From an uncultured Acidimicrobiales bacterium (GTDB lineage: Bacteria > Actinomycetota > Acidimicrobiia > Acidimicrobiales > Bin134): a stretch of 64,000 nt of DNA. Numbering within the stretch: position 1 is the first letter of the stretch; every line of letters starts with the position of its first letter. The stretch lies in the NCBI GenBank assembly GCA_951813325.1, contig OX638350.1, positions 2,275,954 to 2,339,953 of the forward strand, in the 5' to 3' direction. Below are positions 18,492-28,285 of the stretch, piece by piece. The notes under the pieces are model-generated. The model was not told where the DNA came from. It made no database searches and saw nothing but the letters and a program-made list of their open reading frames with translations. A program made the translations under genes and the position numbers.

Positions 18492-18625
18492 GAAAAAACC
18501 CTGAATAGATGAATCTCAAATTGCGAGTATATGAATCTCAAATTTAGAAGCGTAATTTGCATGAAAATATCAAGAGCATTCGAATCAAGCAGAGGCGCCG
18601 TCCTCCGCCAGAGGCCCCAATACCG
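18492..18625 (-). promoter_or_regulatory. Promoter region of the beta-helix array with 22-bp-spaced direct repeats
   Basis: This AT-rich gap between the secF stop and the giant gene carries ATGAATCTCAAATT twice (18509-18522 and 18531-18544), exactly 22 bases apart, two helical turns. On the minus strand a TATACT (18531-18526) lies between or overlaps the repeats and could be a -10 element; no good -35 is visible. The repeats could be an operator. A short GC-rich stretch beside the secF stop may help terminate secF transcription but is not a clear hairpin. Confidence 0.45.
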
Positions 18626-19729
18626 TCAGCGGCGCTTGCGCTTGCGGGGACGAGGGGGGATGGCGGTCCCAGACTGCGGGGGGCGCCGAGGCGACCCGGC
18701 TGGCGGAGCAGCAGAGCGCGACGGTGACGGTCCTACCTGAGCATCCTCCACCCCATGCACCGAGGTGCCCCGGGACTGGGCTCGGGCCTCCAAGCGCTCC
18801 CGCAGCTCAGCAAACTCGGGTTGGCGCTCCTTCAGCCAGGTGACCGCCGGGGCGGCTACGAACAGCGACGAGTAGGTGCCGACCAGCAAGCCGATGATCA
18901 GAGCCACCGCGAACTCGGCCAGGGTGACCGCCCCCAGAATCAAAGTGCCGATTATCAGCATCGAAAGCACCGGCAGGACCGAGGTGATGGTGGTGTTCAC
19001 CGAGCGCATCAAGACGGTGTTGAGCGCCGAGTTCATGATCCGGGTGTAGGTGGCCCGCCCGACCAGGGCAGAGCGCCGCTGGTAGTCGCGGTTCTTGTCG
19101 AACACCACCAGGGTGTCGTACAGGGAGTACCCCATGATGGTGAGGAAGGCGATGACGGTGGCCGGGGTCACCTCGAATTGGAACAGGGCATAGATGCCGA
19201 CGGTGATGACAATGTCGTGGGCCACCGCCACAAGGGCGGCCAAGGCCATTCTCCACTCCAGCGTCAGCGTGATGTAGAAGGCCACCACGATGAAGAACAC
19301 GATCAGCGCCCGGATGGCCTTGGTGGTGATCTCGCCGCCCCACGACGAGCTGATGGAGTTGAAGCTGATGTCGTCGAGGCCCTGGCCGGTGAGATTGGCC
19401 AGGGCCAACGACACCTCGGCCACGCTGGAGGCGTCGGTGGCGTCCAACTCGGCTCGAACCCGCAGCACGTCGCCGCCCACGAACTGGATCTTGGCGTCGG
19501 CCTGGTCTACGCCCCGCAGGGCGTCGCGCACCTCGGCGGTGGAGACATCAGGCGCCGTCGCCTCCCATACCGTGCCCCCCTCGAACTCGATGCCCAAGTT
19601 GACGCCCCTCACCAAAAGGGCCACGACGCTGATCAGGATCAGGGCGGCCGACACCCGGAGGGCCTTCTTCCACAGCTCGGGGAAGTCCACCCGGGTCTGG
19701 TTGCGCCACAGGCGCTGGAGCCGGCTCAT
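18626..19729 (-). CDS. secF: Protein translocase subunit SecF
   Basis: A 367-residue inner-membrane RND-like subunit that works with SecD to pull exported proteins across the membrane using the proton gradient. The sequence has an N-terminal membrane helix, the family motif GIEFEGGT near residue 50, a periplasmic domain, and five further membrane segments with VAHDIVITVGIYALF and VFDKNR. The C-terminal tail of about 70 residues is basic and Pro-rich. It overlaps secD by 4 bases (ATGA), so the two are translated together. Confidence 0.96.
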   Translation of the reverse strand: MSRLQRLWRNQTRVDFPELWKKALRVSAALILISVVALLVRGVNLGIEFEGGTVWEATAPDVSTAEVRDALRGVDQADAKIQFVGGDVLRVRAELDATDASSVAEVSLALANLTGQGLDDISFNSISSSWGGEITTKAIRALIVFFIVVAFYITLTLEWRMALAALVAVAHDIVITVGIYALFQFEVTPATVIAFLTIMGYSLYDTLVVFDKNRDYQRRSALVGRATYTRIMNSALNTVLMRSVNTTITSVLPVLSMLIIGTLILGAVTLAEFAVALIIGLLVGTYSSLFVAAPAVTWLKERQPEFAELRERLEARAQSRGTSVHGVEDAQVGPSPSRSAAPPAGSPRRPPQSGTAIPPRPRKRKRR

Positions 19730-21276
19730 CGCCCGCCTCCTCCCGAAGGAACGGCCTCTTCTGCGGTGGGCAAGCCAAGGCGGTGAGGATGGGCTATCAA
19801 GCTCGGTGACCGGGATATCAGATGTGCACAGGGCCTCAGAAAGTAGTAGGTGGCCACCAAGTCAAGCACCGAGGCCAGGCCCAGCATGAGGGCGAAGCCC
19901 CGAACCGACCCGGCCGAGAGCCAGTACAGAATGACCGCGGCAATGAGCGAGGCGAAGTTGGCCCTGAAGATGGTCCGGAACGCGGCCGAGAAGGACTGCT
20001 CCAGCGACGACCGCAGCGTCCGGCCGGTGGCCACGTCTTCTTTGAGGTGCTCGAAGTAGACAACGTTGGAGTCCAGCGACACGCCGATCGACACGATGAG
20101 ACCGGTGACCCCGGCCAGGGTCAGGGCCAGATCCTGGGTCTCGCCCAGCCAGGCCACGATCACCCACAACAAGGTGGCCGACACCCCCAGGCTCAACATG
20201 GCGACCAGGCCCAGCAGGCGGTACATGCCGACCATGAACAAGAACACCAGCGCCAGCCCGACAATGCCGGCTATCACCCCGGCTCGCAGGGAGTCGCCCC
20301 CGATAGAGGCCGAGACAGCTCGGCTCGTGCTGTCGCTTTGGGGATCGGTGGGGTCTTGGAACTCGATGGGCAGTGCGCCATAGCGCAGCACCAGGGCCAG
20401 GTCGTCGGCCTCTTGCTCGGAGAAGCCGCCGGAGATGACCACTTGGCCGTCGAAATTCGGGGTCTGCACGCTCGGCGCCGACTGCACGTTGCCGTCCACC
20501 ACGATGGCCAGGCGGCCGAGTCCCGCACTCCCGGGCGGGCAGTAGGGAGTGCCGGAATAGCACTCGACGGCCATCTCGTCGAACTTGTTGGCCCCCTCAA
20601 CTCCCCCCTTGAAGGTGGCGTCCACCACGAACTCGTTCCGAAACGAGCTGTCGGCGCTGCTCAGGCCGGCGCCGGTGAGTGCGGACGGCCCGAGCAGGAG
20701 CCGCCCGACCACCTCGCCGTTGTCGTCACGCTGAGGCAGTACCACAAAGCGCTCCAGCACGTCTTCGGCCGACGTCGAGGTCTCCAAGCCGTTGTAGTCG
20801 ACCTCGCTGGGGCACGGAGCCAAACCCCGCTCGTCCAACTCGGGATCGGGCAGCACCGGCGGCGGACCTTCAGCACCGGATTCGGGGTCGGACAAGAGAA
20901 ACGGCTCAGCGAGGAGCTCGGCGCACACCGGGCGGAAGCGCAGCTCGGCGGTCTGGCCCACCACGTCGATGGCCCGCTGCTGATCGCTGATGCCGGGAAG
21001 CTGGACCACCACCCGCCCGCCTTGTCGGGTCACATCGGGCTCGGCCACGCCGAGGCCGTCTATGCGGTCGCGGATGATGTTGACCGCGGTCTCCAGGTCG
21101 CCCTCGGTTATGGCCACCGGCCGATCGGCATCGTCCACCGGCACCAACACCACCTCGACCCCGCCCTTGAGATCAAGACCCAGGAGGGGTCGGTTCCCCA
21201 CGGCCAGCGATGCCGCCAGCAGCCCCGCGGCCACGGCCACGATGAGGACGAGGGAAACCAGCGAACGGCGGCTCAT
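19726..21276 (-). CDS. secD: Protein translocase subunit SecD
   Basis: A 516-residue partner of SecF. An N-terminal membrane helix is followed by the motif GLDLKGGVEVVL, a large periplasmic domain with an insert rich in acidic and Pro residues (about residues 140-190), and six membrane segments at the C-terminus with VTGLIVSIGVSLDSNVVYFE. It follows yajC by 18 bases in the standard yajC-secD-secF order. Confidence 0.96.
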   Translation of the reverse strand: MSRRSLVSLVLIVAVAAGLLAASLAVGNRPLLGLDLKGGVEVVLVPVDDADRPVAITEGDLETAVNIIRDRIDGLGVAEPDVTRQGGRVVVQLPGISDQQRAIDVVGQTAELRFRPVCAELLAEPFLLSDPESGAEGPPPVLPDPELDERGLAPCPSEVDYNGLETSTSAEDVLERFVVLPQRDDNGEVVGRLLLGPSALTGAGLSSADSSFRNEFVVDATFKGGVEGANKFDEMAVECYSGTPYCPPGSAGLGRLAIVVDGNVQSAPSVQTPNFDGQVVISGGFSEQEADDLALVLRYGALPIEFQDPTDPQSDSTSRAVSASIGGDSLRAGVIAGIVGLALVFLFMVGMYRLLGLVAMLSLGVSATLLWVIVAWLGETQDLALTLAGVTGLIVSIGVSLDSNVVYFEHLKEDVATGRTLRSSLEQSFSAAFRTIFRANFASLIAAVILYWLSAGSVRGFALMLGLASVLDLVATYYFLRPCAHLISRSPSLIAHPHRLGLPTAEEAVPSGGGGR

Positions 21277-21294
21277 TGACGCTGGAAAGAGGGG

Positions 21295-21576
21295 CTAGGC
21301 GTCAGCGTCGTCGCCATCGACGTCGGAGTACACGATCTTGTTGGCGATGGTCTCGCGGCTGATCTTGATCTCGACACCATCAGATATCTCGATGAACACA
21401 GTGCCGCCGTCGAAATCGGTGATCATCCCGTAGAGGCCCGAGGCGGTGATCACCTCGTCGCCCACGTCCAGGGAGTCGAGCAGCGCTCGTTGTTCGCGCG
21501 CCTTGCGCTGCTGGGGGCGCACCATGAAGAAGTACATGGCGACGAACATGAGCAGAAGAAGCGGGAGGATCTCCAA
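21295..21576 (-). CDS. yajC: Preprotein translocase subunit YajC
   Basis: A 93-residue small membrane protein of the SecDF-YajC complex. It has one N-terminal membrane helix (LPLLLLMFVAMYFFMV), then the signature RPQQRKAREQ and a soluble domain with GDEVITASGLYGMI and ISRETIANKI. No ATG precedes the membrane helix in frame; TTG at 21576, 23 bases after the tgt stop, is the best start, giving MEILPLLLL. Confidence 0.88.
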   Translation of the reverse strand: MEILPLLLLMFVAMYFFMVRPQQRKAREQRALLDSLDVGDEVITASGLYGMITDFDGGTVFIEISDGVEIKISRETIANKIVYSDVDGDDADA

Positions 21577-21599
21577 GGTTCTGAACTCTACCGGAAGAC

Positions 21600-22733
21600 C
21601 TACCGGGGAGACGACTCGGCGGGCCGGGCCCACGCATCGGCCACCTCGGCCCGCAGCTGGTCCAGCGATCCGGCGGCGATGGCTTCTTGGGCGGCGTCCA
21701 TGAGGGCCAGCAGCCAGGCCACGTTGTGGAGGGTGAGCAGCCGGGCTGCCGACGGCTCGTCCACGTTGAACAGGTGGCGGAGATAGGCCCGGGGATAGCG
21801 GGCCACCGGGCTGGCTGGGAAAGCGGGGTCGATGGGGCGGTCGTCGGCGGCGAACGGCGAGTTGGCGATGTTGAGGCGTCCCTCCCAGGTGAGGGCGGTG
21901 CCGTGGCGGGCCAGCCGGGTGGGCAGCACGCAGTCGAACAGGTCCACGCCCAGCGCCACACACTCCACCAGCCCGATGGGATCGCCCAACCCCATGAAGT
22001 AGCGGGGCTGGCCGTCGGGCAGGTGCGGAGTGGTGGCCACCAGCGCGGCCATCATCTGGTCTCGGGGCTCCCCCACGGAGAGCCCGCCCACCGCGTAGCC
22101 CTCGAAGCCCACCTCGACGGTTCGGACCGCGCTCTCAGCCCGCAGGGCGGGGTCGATGCCACCCTGGACGATGCCGAATTGGGCGGCGCCCGCGTCGGGC
22201 CCGCCTCGCTCCAGAAAGCGGCGGCGGGCCCGGGCCGCCCAAGCGGCGGTGCGATCCACCGCCAGGCGCTGGACGGGCGCGGGCGCCTCGGAAGGAGGGC
22301 ACACATCGAGAGCCATTTGGATATCGGAGCCGAGCTGGAGCTGCACGTCCACCACCCGCTCGGCGGTGAAACGATGGGCGGAGCCGTCATAGGTGGATTT
22401 GAAGACCGCGCCGTCGTCGTCCACCTTGGGATCGAGGGAGAACACCTGGTAGCCCCCCGAGTCGGTGAGCACATGGCCGGACCAGCCGGTGAACCCGTGG
22501 ACTCCGCCCAGGCGCTGCACCACCTCGGGTCCGGGCCTCATCATCAAGTGGTAGGTGTTGGCCAGCACCACCGAGGGGTTGAGGGCCTCGAGGTCGGCGG
22601 TGTCGAGGGTGCGGACCGCGGCCCGAGTGCCCACCGGCATGAAGCACGGGGTGGTGAACGAGCCTCTCGGAGTGGTGATGCGGCCTTTGCGGGCCAACCC
22701 GTCCCGGGCCAGCACTTCGAACCGAAGGGTCAT
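21600..22733 (-). CDS. tgt: tRNA-guanine transglycosylase (queuosine insertion), zinc cysteines missing
   Basis: A 377-residue TGT-family protein that exchanges guanine 34 for a queuine precursor in tRNA. It has TTPCFMPVGT near the start, the nucleophile region LTDSGGYQVFSL and FDCVLPTRLARHG. The zinc site of the family, C-x-C-x2-C after PLDP, reads PIDPAFPASPVARYPRAYL here: all three cysteines are replaced at the expected spacing, while the later His (LLTLHN) remains. Start ATG 22733 overlaps the queA stop by 4 bases. Activity may be retained without zinc or altered. Confidence 0.9.
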   Translation of the reverse strand: MTLRFEVLARDGLARKGRITTPRGSFTTPCFMPVGTRAAVRTLDTADLEALNPSVVLANTYHLMMRPGPEVVQRLGGVHGFTGWSGHVLTDSGGYQVFSLDPKVDDDGAVFKSTYDGSAHRFTAERVVDVQLQLGSDIQMALDVCPPSEAPAPVQRLAVDRTAAWAARARRRFLERGGPDAGAAQFGIVQGGIDPALRAESAVRTVEVGFEGYAVGGLSVGEPRDQMMAALVATTPHLPDGQPRYFMGLGDPIGLVECVALGVDLFDCVLPTRLARHGTALTWEGRLNIANSPFAADDRPIDPAFPASPVARYPRAYLRHLFNVDEPSAARLLTLHNVAWLLALMDAAQEAIAAGSLDQLRAEVADAWARPAESSPR

Positions 22734-23734
22734 CGCCCTGGATTTCTGGTGCAGAACATGGCATCCCCCAGAGAAAGAAAACGGTAACCCTCGGCCAAGG
22801 CGGTGCCATAGAGATCTCGCCAGCGGGGACCGACAAACGCAGCCAGCAAAGCCAAGAGGCTGGACCGGGGCAGATGGAAGTTGGTGAGCAGGGCGTCTAC
22901 CACCGCGAATCGGTGCCCTGGCTTGATGAACAGATTGGTCGACCCACTGGCTGATCCAGTGGCCGCAGCCGACTCCAGCGCCCGCACCACCGTGGTTCCC
23001 ACCGCCACCACCCGCTCCGCCCGGCCGCACGCAGCCAGTGTGGCCTCGGGAATCCGATACGACTCGGTGTGCATGACATGGTCGTCGAGATCGCCAGCAG
23101 TCACCGGAGTGAATGTGGCTGTGCCCACGGCTAGCTCCAACGCGCACACCGCTGCCCCGGCCGCCCGACAGCGGTCCAACACCGACTCGGTGAGGTGGAG
23201 GCCGGCGGTTGGGGCCGCAGCCGACACCGATCGGTCGGCGTACACCGTCTGATAGCGCTCGACGTCGGCCAGTTCCTCAGTGATGTATGGGGGCAGCGGC
23301 ACTTCCCCGGCCACGTCCATGAGGGCGCTGGCATCGCCCGCTGGCCTCACCCAACGCCGGCCGTCGTCGCTGATTCGCTCCCCTACCTCCAACACCGGGC
23401 CCCTGTCGAACCACAGCTCGGTGCCCGGCGGCACCCGGCGGCCGGGACGCACCAGCGCACTCCACCACCCGTCGGCGCCCGATTCCAGCAATAAGACCTC
23501 GACTCTGCCCCCGGTGGCTTTGCGGAGCCGCAGCCGGGCAGGCATGACCCGGCTGTCATTGACCACAACGACGTCGCCGGGGCCAAGAAGATCGGGCAGA
23601 TCGCGGGCGAGGCGGTGATCGGGCGGCACAACCGGCCCTCGGTCCACCAGCAGCCGCGAGCTGTCCCGAGGCTCGGTTGGCTGCTGGGCGATGGCGGCTT
23701 CGGGCAGTTCATAGTCCAGCTCCTCGGTCCGCAT
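22730..23734 (-). CDS. queA: S-adenosylmethionine:tRNA ribosyltransferase-isomerase
   Basis: A 334-residue QueA, which transfers and rearranges the ribose of SAM onto the queuosine precursor in tRNA, acting after Tgt. Typical features are the start YELPEAAIAQQPTEPRDSSRL, VVVNDSRVMPARL, the central PTAGLHLTESVL and FHLPRSSLLALLAAFVG. It is the first gene of the queA-tgt-yajC-secD-secF run and starts 68 bases from ruvC, which points the other way. Confidence 0.95.
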   Translation of the reverse strand: MRTEELDYELPEAAIAQQPTEPRDSSRLLVDRGPVVPPDHRLARDLPDLLGPGDVVVVNDSRVMPARLRLRKATGGRVEVLLLESGADGWWSALVRPGRRVPPGTELWFDRGPVLEVGERISDDGRRWVRPAGDASALMDVAGEVPLPPYITEELADVERYQTVYADRSVSAAAPTAGLHLTESVLDRCRAAGAAVCALELAVGTATFTPVTAGDLDDHVMHTESYRIPEATLAACGRAERVVAVGTTVVRALESAAATGSASGSTNLFIKPGHRFAVVDALLTNFHLPRSSLLALLAAFVGPRWRDLYGTALAEGYRFLSLGDAMFCTRNPGR

Positions 23735-23802
23735 GGGGAGTTTCTACCCGACTGGCGCGCGTATCCCGAATATTGTCGTGCTTGCCCGATAGTTTGGGGC
23801 CA

Positions 23803-24300
23803 ATGCTGGTGATGGGGATCGATCCCGGCCTGTCTCGCTGCGGCTACGGCGTCGTCCGCCAAAAGGGCCGCGTCACCGAGGCAGTGGCCGCTGGGGTTAT
23901 CCGCACCGACAAAGACGACGCCACCCCTCAACGGCTGTACGAGCTTCAAATCGAGCTGGCCGATCTGATGGACTCCTGCCAACCGAACGCGGTGGCCATC
24001 GAGCAGGTGCTGTTCCAAGTGAACGTTCGTACCGCTATGGGGGTGGGCCAGGCCAGCGGGGTGGCTATGGCGGCAGCCGCGGGGGCGGGCGCCGAGGTGT
24101 TCGAGTACTCGCCCACGCAGATCAAAAAGGCGGTAGCCGGCTGGGGCAACGCCGACAAAGACCAGATGGGACGGATGGTGCAGACCCTGCTGGGCCTGAA
24201 CCACCCCCTGAAACCGGTGGACGCCGCCGACGCGGTGGCGGTCGCGCTCTGCCATCTGGCCCACCGCCCGGCCGCATCCCGGATCCAGGCGGCGACGTGA
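23803..24300 (+). CDS. ruvC: Holliday junction endonuclease RuvC
   Basis: A 165-residue resolvase that cuts Holliday junctions. The four acidic catalytic positions are visible: D in MGIDPGL, E in VAIEQVLF, and two D in VDAADAVAVALCH. ATG 23803 was chosen because the protein then starts MLVMGIDPGL like the family; upstream in-frame codons lie in the queA promoter region. The stop overlaps the ruvA GTG by 4 bases. Confidence 0.95.
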   Translation: MLVMGIDPGLSRCGYGVVRQKGRVTEAVAAGVIRTDKDDATPQRLYELQIELADLMDSCQPNAVAIEQVLFQVNVRTAMGVGQASGVAMAAAAGAGAEVFEYSPTQIKKAVAGWGNADKDQMGRMVQTLLGLNHPLKPVDAADAVAVALCHLAHRPAASRIQAAT

Positions 24301-24899
24301 TCGGGCTGCTCCGGGGCACGCTGGCCCTGCGGGACTCCGACGAGGTGATCGTGGAGACCGCAGGCATCGGCTATCGAGTAACCGTCTCGCCGGACACGTC
24401 GGCCGCGCTGGGCGAGCTGGGGCGAGAGGTGCTGCTGCACATCCACCACCACATCCGAGAAGACGCCCAAACCCTTTACGGGTTCGACACCCCCGACAAG
24501 CGCCGGGTCTTCGAGGGGCTCATCTCAGCTCACGGCGTGGGGCCGTCGATGGGCATGGCCATCTTGGCGGCATACGGGCCCTCGGAGCTGGCCGGGATTC
24601 TGGCCACCGACGACATCGACGCCCTGTGCCTGATACCCGGGGTGGGCAAGAAGACCGCGGCCCGGCTGCTGGTGGAGCTCAAATCCCGACTCGACATCGG
24701 CGACGTGACCACTGCGGTGGCATCGGGCCGGCCGGCGGGCGAGCAGCCAGCCGATGCCCGCAGCGTGGTCCGCCAGGCGCTGGGGGAGCTGGGCTACAGC
24801 ACCGAGGAGATCCGCGGCGCTGTCGCCGCCCTACCCCCGGACGGCGACTCTTCCGCCTTGCTCAAAGCGGCCCTCCGGCACCTGGCCTCCGGGTCGTGA
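24297..24899 (+). CDS. ruvA: Holliday junction DNA helicase subunit RuvA
   Basis: A 200-residue RuvA that binds the junction and recruits RuvB. It starts [12 protein letters not shown] with GTG, has the OB-fold region, helix-hairpin-helix motifs ([18 protein letters not shown]) and a C-terminal domain ending in ALRHLASGS that contacts RuvB. Translationally coupled to ruvC; ruvB follows after 7 bases. Confidence 0.95.
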   Translation: MIGLLRGTLALRDSDEVIVETAGIGYRVTVSPDTSAALGELGREVLLHIHHHIREDAQTLYGFDTPDKRRVFEGLISAHGVGPSMGMAILAAYGPSELAGILATDDIDALCLIPGVGKKTAARLLVELKSRLDIGDVTTAVASGRPAGEQPADARSVVRQALGELGYSTEEIRGAVAALPPDGDSSALLKAALRHLASGS

Positions 24900-24906
24900 G
24901 CAAGCC

Positions 24907-25941
24907 ATGAGCAACAGGGAGGAACTGCTGGCGGGCACCCCGCTGCCCGAAGACGCCGCGGCCGAGCCCGGGCTGCGACCTGCCCGGCTGGACGAGTTTG
25001 TGGGCCAGTCGGAGCTGAAGGAGCATCTTCACATCATCTTGGGCGCGGCTCGGGGCCGATCGCAGCCGGCCGACCATCTGCTGTTCGCGGGACCCCCCGG
25101 ATTGGGCAAGACCACACTGGCTCACATCGTCGCCCGGGAGATGGACGCCGGGCTGCACGTCACCTCGGGGCCGGCGCTGGAGCGGGCCGGCGATCTGGCC
25201 GCCATCCTCTCCAAGCTGGAGGACGGCGACGTGCTGTTCATCGACGAGATCCACCGACTGCCCCGCATTGTCGAAGAGGTGATGTACCCGGCCATGGAGG
25301 ACTTCAACGTCGACATCGTGCTGGGCAAGGGGCCGGCGGCCCAGTCGGTCCGCCTCGATCTGGCCAACTTCACCCTGGTGGGGGCTACCACCCGCACCGG
25401 CCTCATCACCGGACCGCTGCGGGACCGGTTCGGGCTGGTGTCGCGGCTCGACTACTACACCACCGCCGAATTGGAGGCCATCGTGGCCCGGGCGGCGGGC
25501 ATCCTCGACATCCGGGTAGACCAGGCTGGGGCGGCCGAGATCGCCCATCGGGCCCGGGGCACCCCCCGCATCGCCAACCGGCTCCTGCGCCGGGTGCGGG
25601 ACTACGCCGAGGTGCGGGCCGACGGCGCCGTCGACCAGGCCGTGGCGGCCGCAGGGTTGAACCTGTTCGGCGTCGACCAAGCCGGGCTGGACAAGATCGA
25701 CCGGGCCATTCTGTCGGCCCTCTGCGAGCGGTTCGGGGGCGGGCCGGTAGGACTCTCCACGCTGGCCATCAGCGTGAGCGAGCCGACGGAAACGGTGGAA
25801 GACGTGTACGAGCCTTTCCTCATCCAGCAGGGGCTGCTCATGCGCACCCCCCGAGGTCGTGTGGCCACCGCCACGGCCTGGCACCACCTGGGTCTGGCCC
25901 TACCAGCCAACGCCGCAGATCAGTCCAACCTCTTCGACTGA
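24907..25941 (+). CDS. ruvB: Holliday junction branch-migration ATPase RuvB
   Basis: A 344-residue AAA+ motor of the RuvAB complex. It shows [11 protein letters not shown], Walker [10 protein letters not shown], Walker B LFIDEIHR, sensor 1 GATTRTG, and a C-terminal winged helix with [16 protein letters not shown] 24907 gives [11 protein letters not shown]; longer frames overlap ruvA. The stop is 1 base from the convergent yebC stop, leaving no room for a separate terminator. Confidence 0.96.
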   Translation: MSNREELLAGTPLPEDAAAEPGLRPARLDEFVGQSELKEHLHIILGAARGRSQPADHLLFAGPPGLGKTTLAHIVAREMDAGLHVTSGPALERAGDLAAILSKLEDGDVLFIDEIHRLPRIVEEVMYPAMEDFNVDIVLGKGPAAQSVRLDLANFTLVGATTRTGLITGPLRDRFGLVSRLDYYTTAELEAIVARAAGILDIRVDQAGAAEIAHRARGTPRIANRLLRRVRDYAEVRADGAVDQAVAAAGLNLFGVDQAGLDKIDRAILSALCERFGGGPVGLSTLAISVSEPTETVEDVYEPFLIQQGLLMRTPRGRVATATAWHHLGLALPANAADQSNLFD

Positions 25942-25942
25942 C

Positions 25943-26692
25943 CTAGCCCACCGCTGCTTGAAGGATGTCGTCGGGGATGTCGAAGTTGGCGTAGACGTCT
26001 TGGACGTCGTCGTGGTCGTCGAGGGCGTCGATAAGGCGGAGGACAGCCCGGGCGGCTTCGGCGCTGTCGACGCCCACCACGGAAGTGGGCAGCATGGTGG
26101 AAGACGCTGACATGAAGGCGATTTCCACTTCAGCCAAGGCATCGCGCATGGCCGATAGGCCAGAGGGGTCGCAGGTGAGCCGCCAAGTGTCGCCCTCGTC
26201 GGCCAAATCCTCGCCGCCGGCGTCGAGGGCGGCCATCATCAGCTCGTCCTCAGCGACGGCGCGGTCCAAGATCACCACCCCTTTGCGCTCGAACTGCCAG
26301 GCCACCGCGCCGGGCTCGGCCAGCGACCCGCCGTTGCGGGTGAACAGCGCCCGCACCTCCGAGCTGGTGCGATTGCGGTTGTCGGTAAGCGTTTCCACGT
26401 ACAGGGCCACACCGCCGGGGGCGTACCCCTCATAGAACACCGACTCATAGGAAACCCCCTCCAACTCGCCCGTCCCCCGCTTGATGGCCCGCTCTATGGT
26501 GTCCAGCGGCACCGAGTTGTCCCTGGCCTTCTGGAACATGGTGCGCAGCGTGGGGTTGGCGTCGATGTCGCCGCCTCCCTCGCGGGCGGCTACTTCCACT
26601 TGGCGGATGAGCTTGGCGAACAGCTTGCCCCGCCGCTTATCGGCTGCACCCTTGCGGTGTTTGATGGTGGCCCACTTGGAATGTCCTGACAT
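25943..26692 (-). CDS. yebC: YebC/PmpR-type DNA-binding or translation factor
   Basis: A 249-residue member of the YebC/TACO1 family, described both as transcription regulators and as helpers for translating proline runs. It begins MSGHSKWATIKHRKGAADKR, which fixes ATG 26692, and has FYEGYAPGGVALYVETLTDN. It is the last gene of the PLP-linked block, 11 bases after pdxT, a position also seen in M. tuberculosis. Confidence 0.94.
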   Translation of the reverse strand: MSGHSKWATIKHRKGAADKRRGKLFAKLIRQVEVAAREGGGDIDANPTLRTMFQKARDNSVPLDTIERAIKRGTGELEGVSYESVFYEGYAPGGVALYVETLTDNRNRTSSEVRALFTRNGGSLAEPGAVAWQFERKGVVILDRAVAEDELMMAALDAGGEDLADEGDTWRLTCDPSGLSAMRDALAEVEIAFMSASSTMLPTSVVGVDSAEAARAVLRLIDALDDHDDVQDVYANFDIPDDILQAAVG

Positions 26693-26703
26693 GTACGCCC
26701 TTC

Positions 26704-27270
26704 CTATTCCTGCTCCACAAACCAGCGGTGGACTCGATCGTCGTCGGCCAGCTCGGGATGGAACGACGACACCGACACCGAGCCTTGGCGGCACAGCACC
26801 GGCACACCGTCCAGTTTGGCCAAGACCTCCACATCAGCCCCCGCCGACTCGACCACCGGGGCCCGGATGAACACACCGGGGAATGCCGAGTCCCAGCCGT
26901 CGATGGCTATCGGCGCGCTGAACGAGTCGGACTGGCGGCCGTAGCCATTGCGGATCACCGCCACGTCGATGGCCCCGAAGCAGCGCTGGCCGGGATACCC
27001 GTCCACCACTTTATGGGCTAGAAGGATCATCCCGGCGCAAGTCCCGAGCACCGGCAAGCCGTCGGCCAGGCGATCATCCAGCGGATCGGCCAAGCCGTTG
27101 GCATCCAACAGCTTGGAGATGGCGGTGGACTCGCCGCCGGGAATGACCAGGCGGTCGACTTCGGCGAGTTCATCGGGAGTGCGGACCTGGACTGGGGCCA
27201 CCCCCAGCCGGCTCAGAACCCGCTCATGTAGCCCGAAAGCGCCCTGAAGGGCCAGTATGCCGACCTTCAC
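26704..27270 (-). CDS. pdxT: Pyridoxal 5'-phosphate synthase glutaminase subunit PdxT
   Basis: A 188-residue class I glutaminase feeding ammonia to PdxS for vitamin B6 synthesis. It starts MKVGILALQGAFGLHERVL, has PGGESTAI, the nucleophile cysteine in GTCAGM and the His-x-Glu pair in SFHPEL. It lies 54 bases downstream of pdxS. Confidence 0.95.
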   Translation of the reverse strand: MKVGILALQGAFGLHERVLSRLGVAPVQVRTPDELAEVDRLVIPGGESTAISKLLDANGLADPLDDRLADGLPVLGTCAGMILLAHKVVDGYPGQRCFGAIDVAVIRNGYGRQSDSFSAPIAIDGWDSAFPGVFIRAPVVESAGADVEVLAKLDGVPVLCRQGSVSVSSFHPELADDDRVHRWFVEQE

Positions 27271-27324
27271 CCGGGGGCTCCGGGTCTCGGGGCGACGTCT
27301 CGATCTGCTGCACGCTCAGCCCTG

Positions 27325-28224
27325 CTACCAGCCGCGGTCGGCCAGCCGGGTGTCGAGGCCGTCAATCTCCAGGCCGGGCATGGGCTCGCCCAGGCCGCGG
27401 CTCACCTTGGCCAGAATGTGGCCGTCGCGGTAGTTCGTGGCCGCCTCCACGATGGCCTTGGCCCGGGGCGCCGGGTCGGAGGACTTGAAGATCCCCGAGC
27501 CCACAAATACGGCCTCAGCCCCGAGCTGCATGACCAATCCGGCATCAGCCGGAGTCGATATGCCCCCGGCGCAGAACAGGGGAACCGGCAGCCAGCCGGT
27601 CTCGGCGACCTCTCGGACCAGGGGCAGAGGGGCCTGGAGCTGTTTGGCCCACTCGAACAGCTCAGCGGAGTCGGCCTGGGTGACCCGGCGGACGTCGCCG
27701 ATGATCGACCGGAGATGGCGGACGGCCTCCACAATGTTGCCGGTGCCAGCCTCGCCTTTCGACCGGATCATGCACGCCCCCTCGGAGATGCGCCTCAGAG
27801 CCTCTCCCAAGCTGGTGGCACCGCACACGAATGGCACGGTGAACGCCCACTTGTCGATGTGATGAGCCTCGTCGGCCGGGGTCAGCACCTCGCTCTCGTC
27901 GATGTAGTCCACATCCAGGGCTTCCAGTATCTGAGCCTCGACGAAGTGGCCGATCCGGGCCTTGGCCATCACCGGGATGGTCACCGCCTCCTGGATTCCA
28001 GTGATCATCTCGGGGTCGCTCATGCGGGCCACTCCGCCGTCGCTGCGGATGTCGGCGGGAACCCGTTCCAAGGCCATGACCGCCACCGCTCCGGCATCCT
28101 CAGCGATCTTTGCCTGTTCGGGGGTGACCACATCCATGATGACCCCGCTTTTGAGCATCTCGGCAAGCCCTCGCTTCACCAAAGTGGTCCCCGTCTCGCG
28201 GCCCGACATCGACTCAACAGCCAT
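27325..28224 (-). CDS. pdxS: Pyridoxal 5'-phosphate synthase subunit PdxS
   Basis: A 299-residue TIM-barrel that builds PLP from ribose 5-phosphate, glyceraldehyde 3-phosphate and ammonia. Family sequences include [48 protein letters not shown] and the phosphate-binding [11 protein letters not shown]. The start at 28224 ([13 protein letters not shown]) could instead be the internal Met six codons later. Confidence 0.96.
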   Translation of the reverse strand: MAVESMSGRETGTTLVKRGLAEMLKSGVIMDVVTPEQAKIAEDAGAVAVMALERVPADIRSDGGVARMSDPEMITGIQEAVTIPVMAKARIGHFVEAQILEALDVDYIDESEVLTPADEAHHIDKWAFTVPFVCGATSLGEALRRISEGACMIRSKGEAGTGNIVEAVRHLRSIIGDVRRVTQADSAELFEWAKQLQAPLPLVREVAETGWLPVPLFCAGGISTPADAGLVMQLGAEAVFVGSGIFKSSDPAPRAKAIVEAATNYRDGHILAKVSRGLGEPMPGLEIDGLDTRLADRGW

Positions 28225-28285
28225 GGTTGCAGTCTATGGCTTCCGGCATGCAAAACGCGGTGTCGGTTTTCAGCGGTGTCACCAA

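Noticed and set aside
19822..21279. A 485-codon plus-strand open frame opposite secD
   Set aside because: It is an antisense shadow of a clear SecD gene in high-GC DNA.
21600..23147. Longer Tgt protein starting at 23147
   Set aside because: The extension is antisense-like sequence overlapping queA; ATG 22733 matches the family N-terminus and the ATGA overlap.
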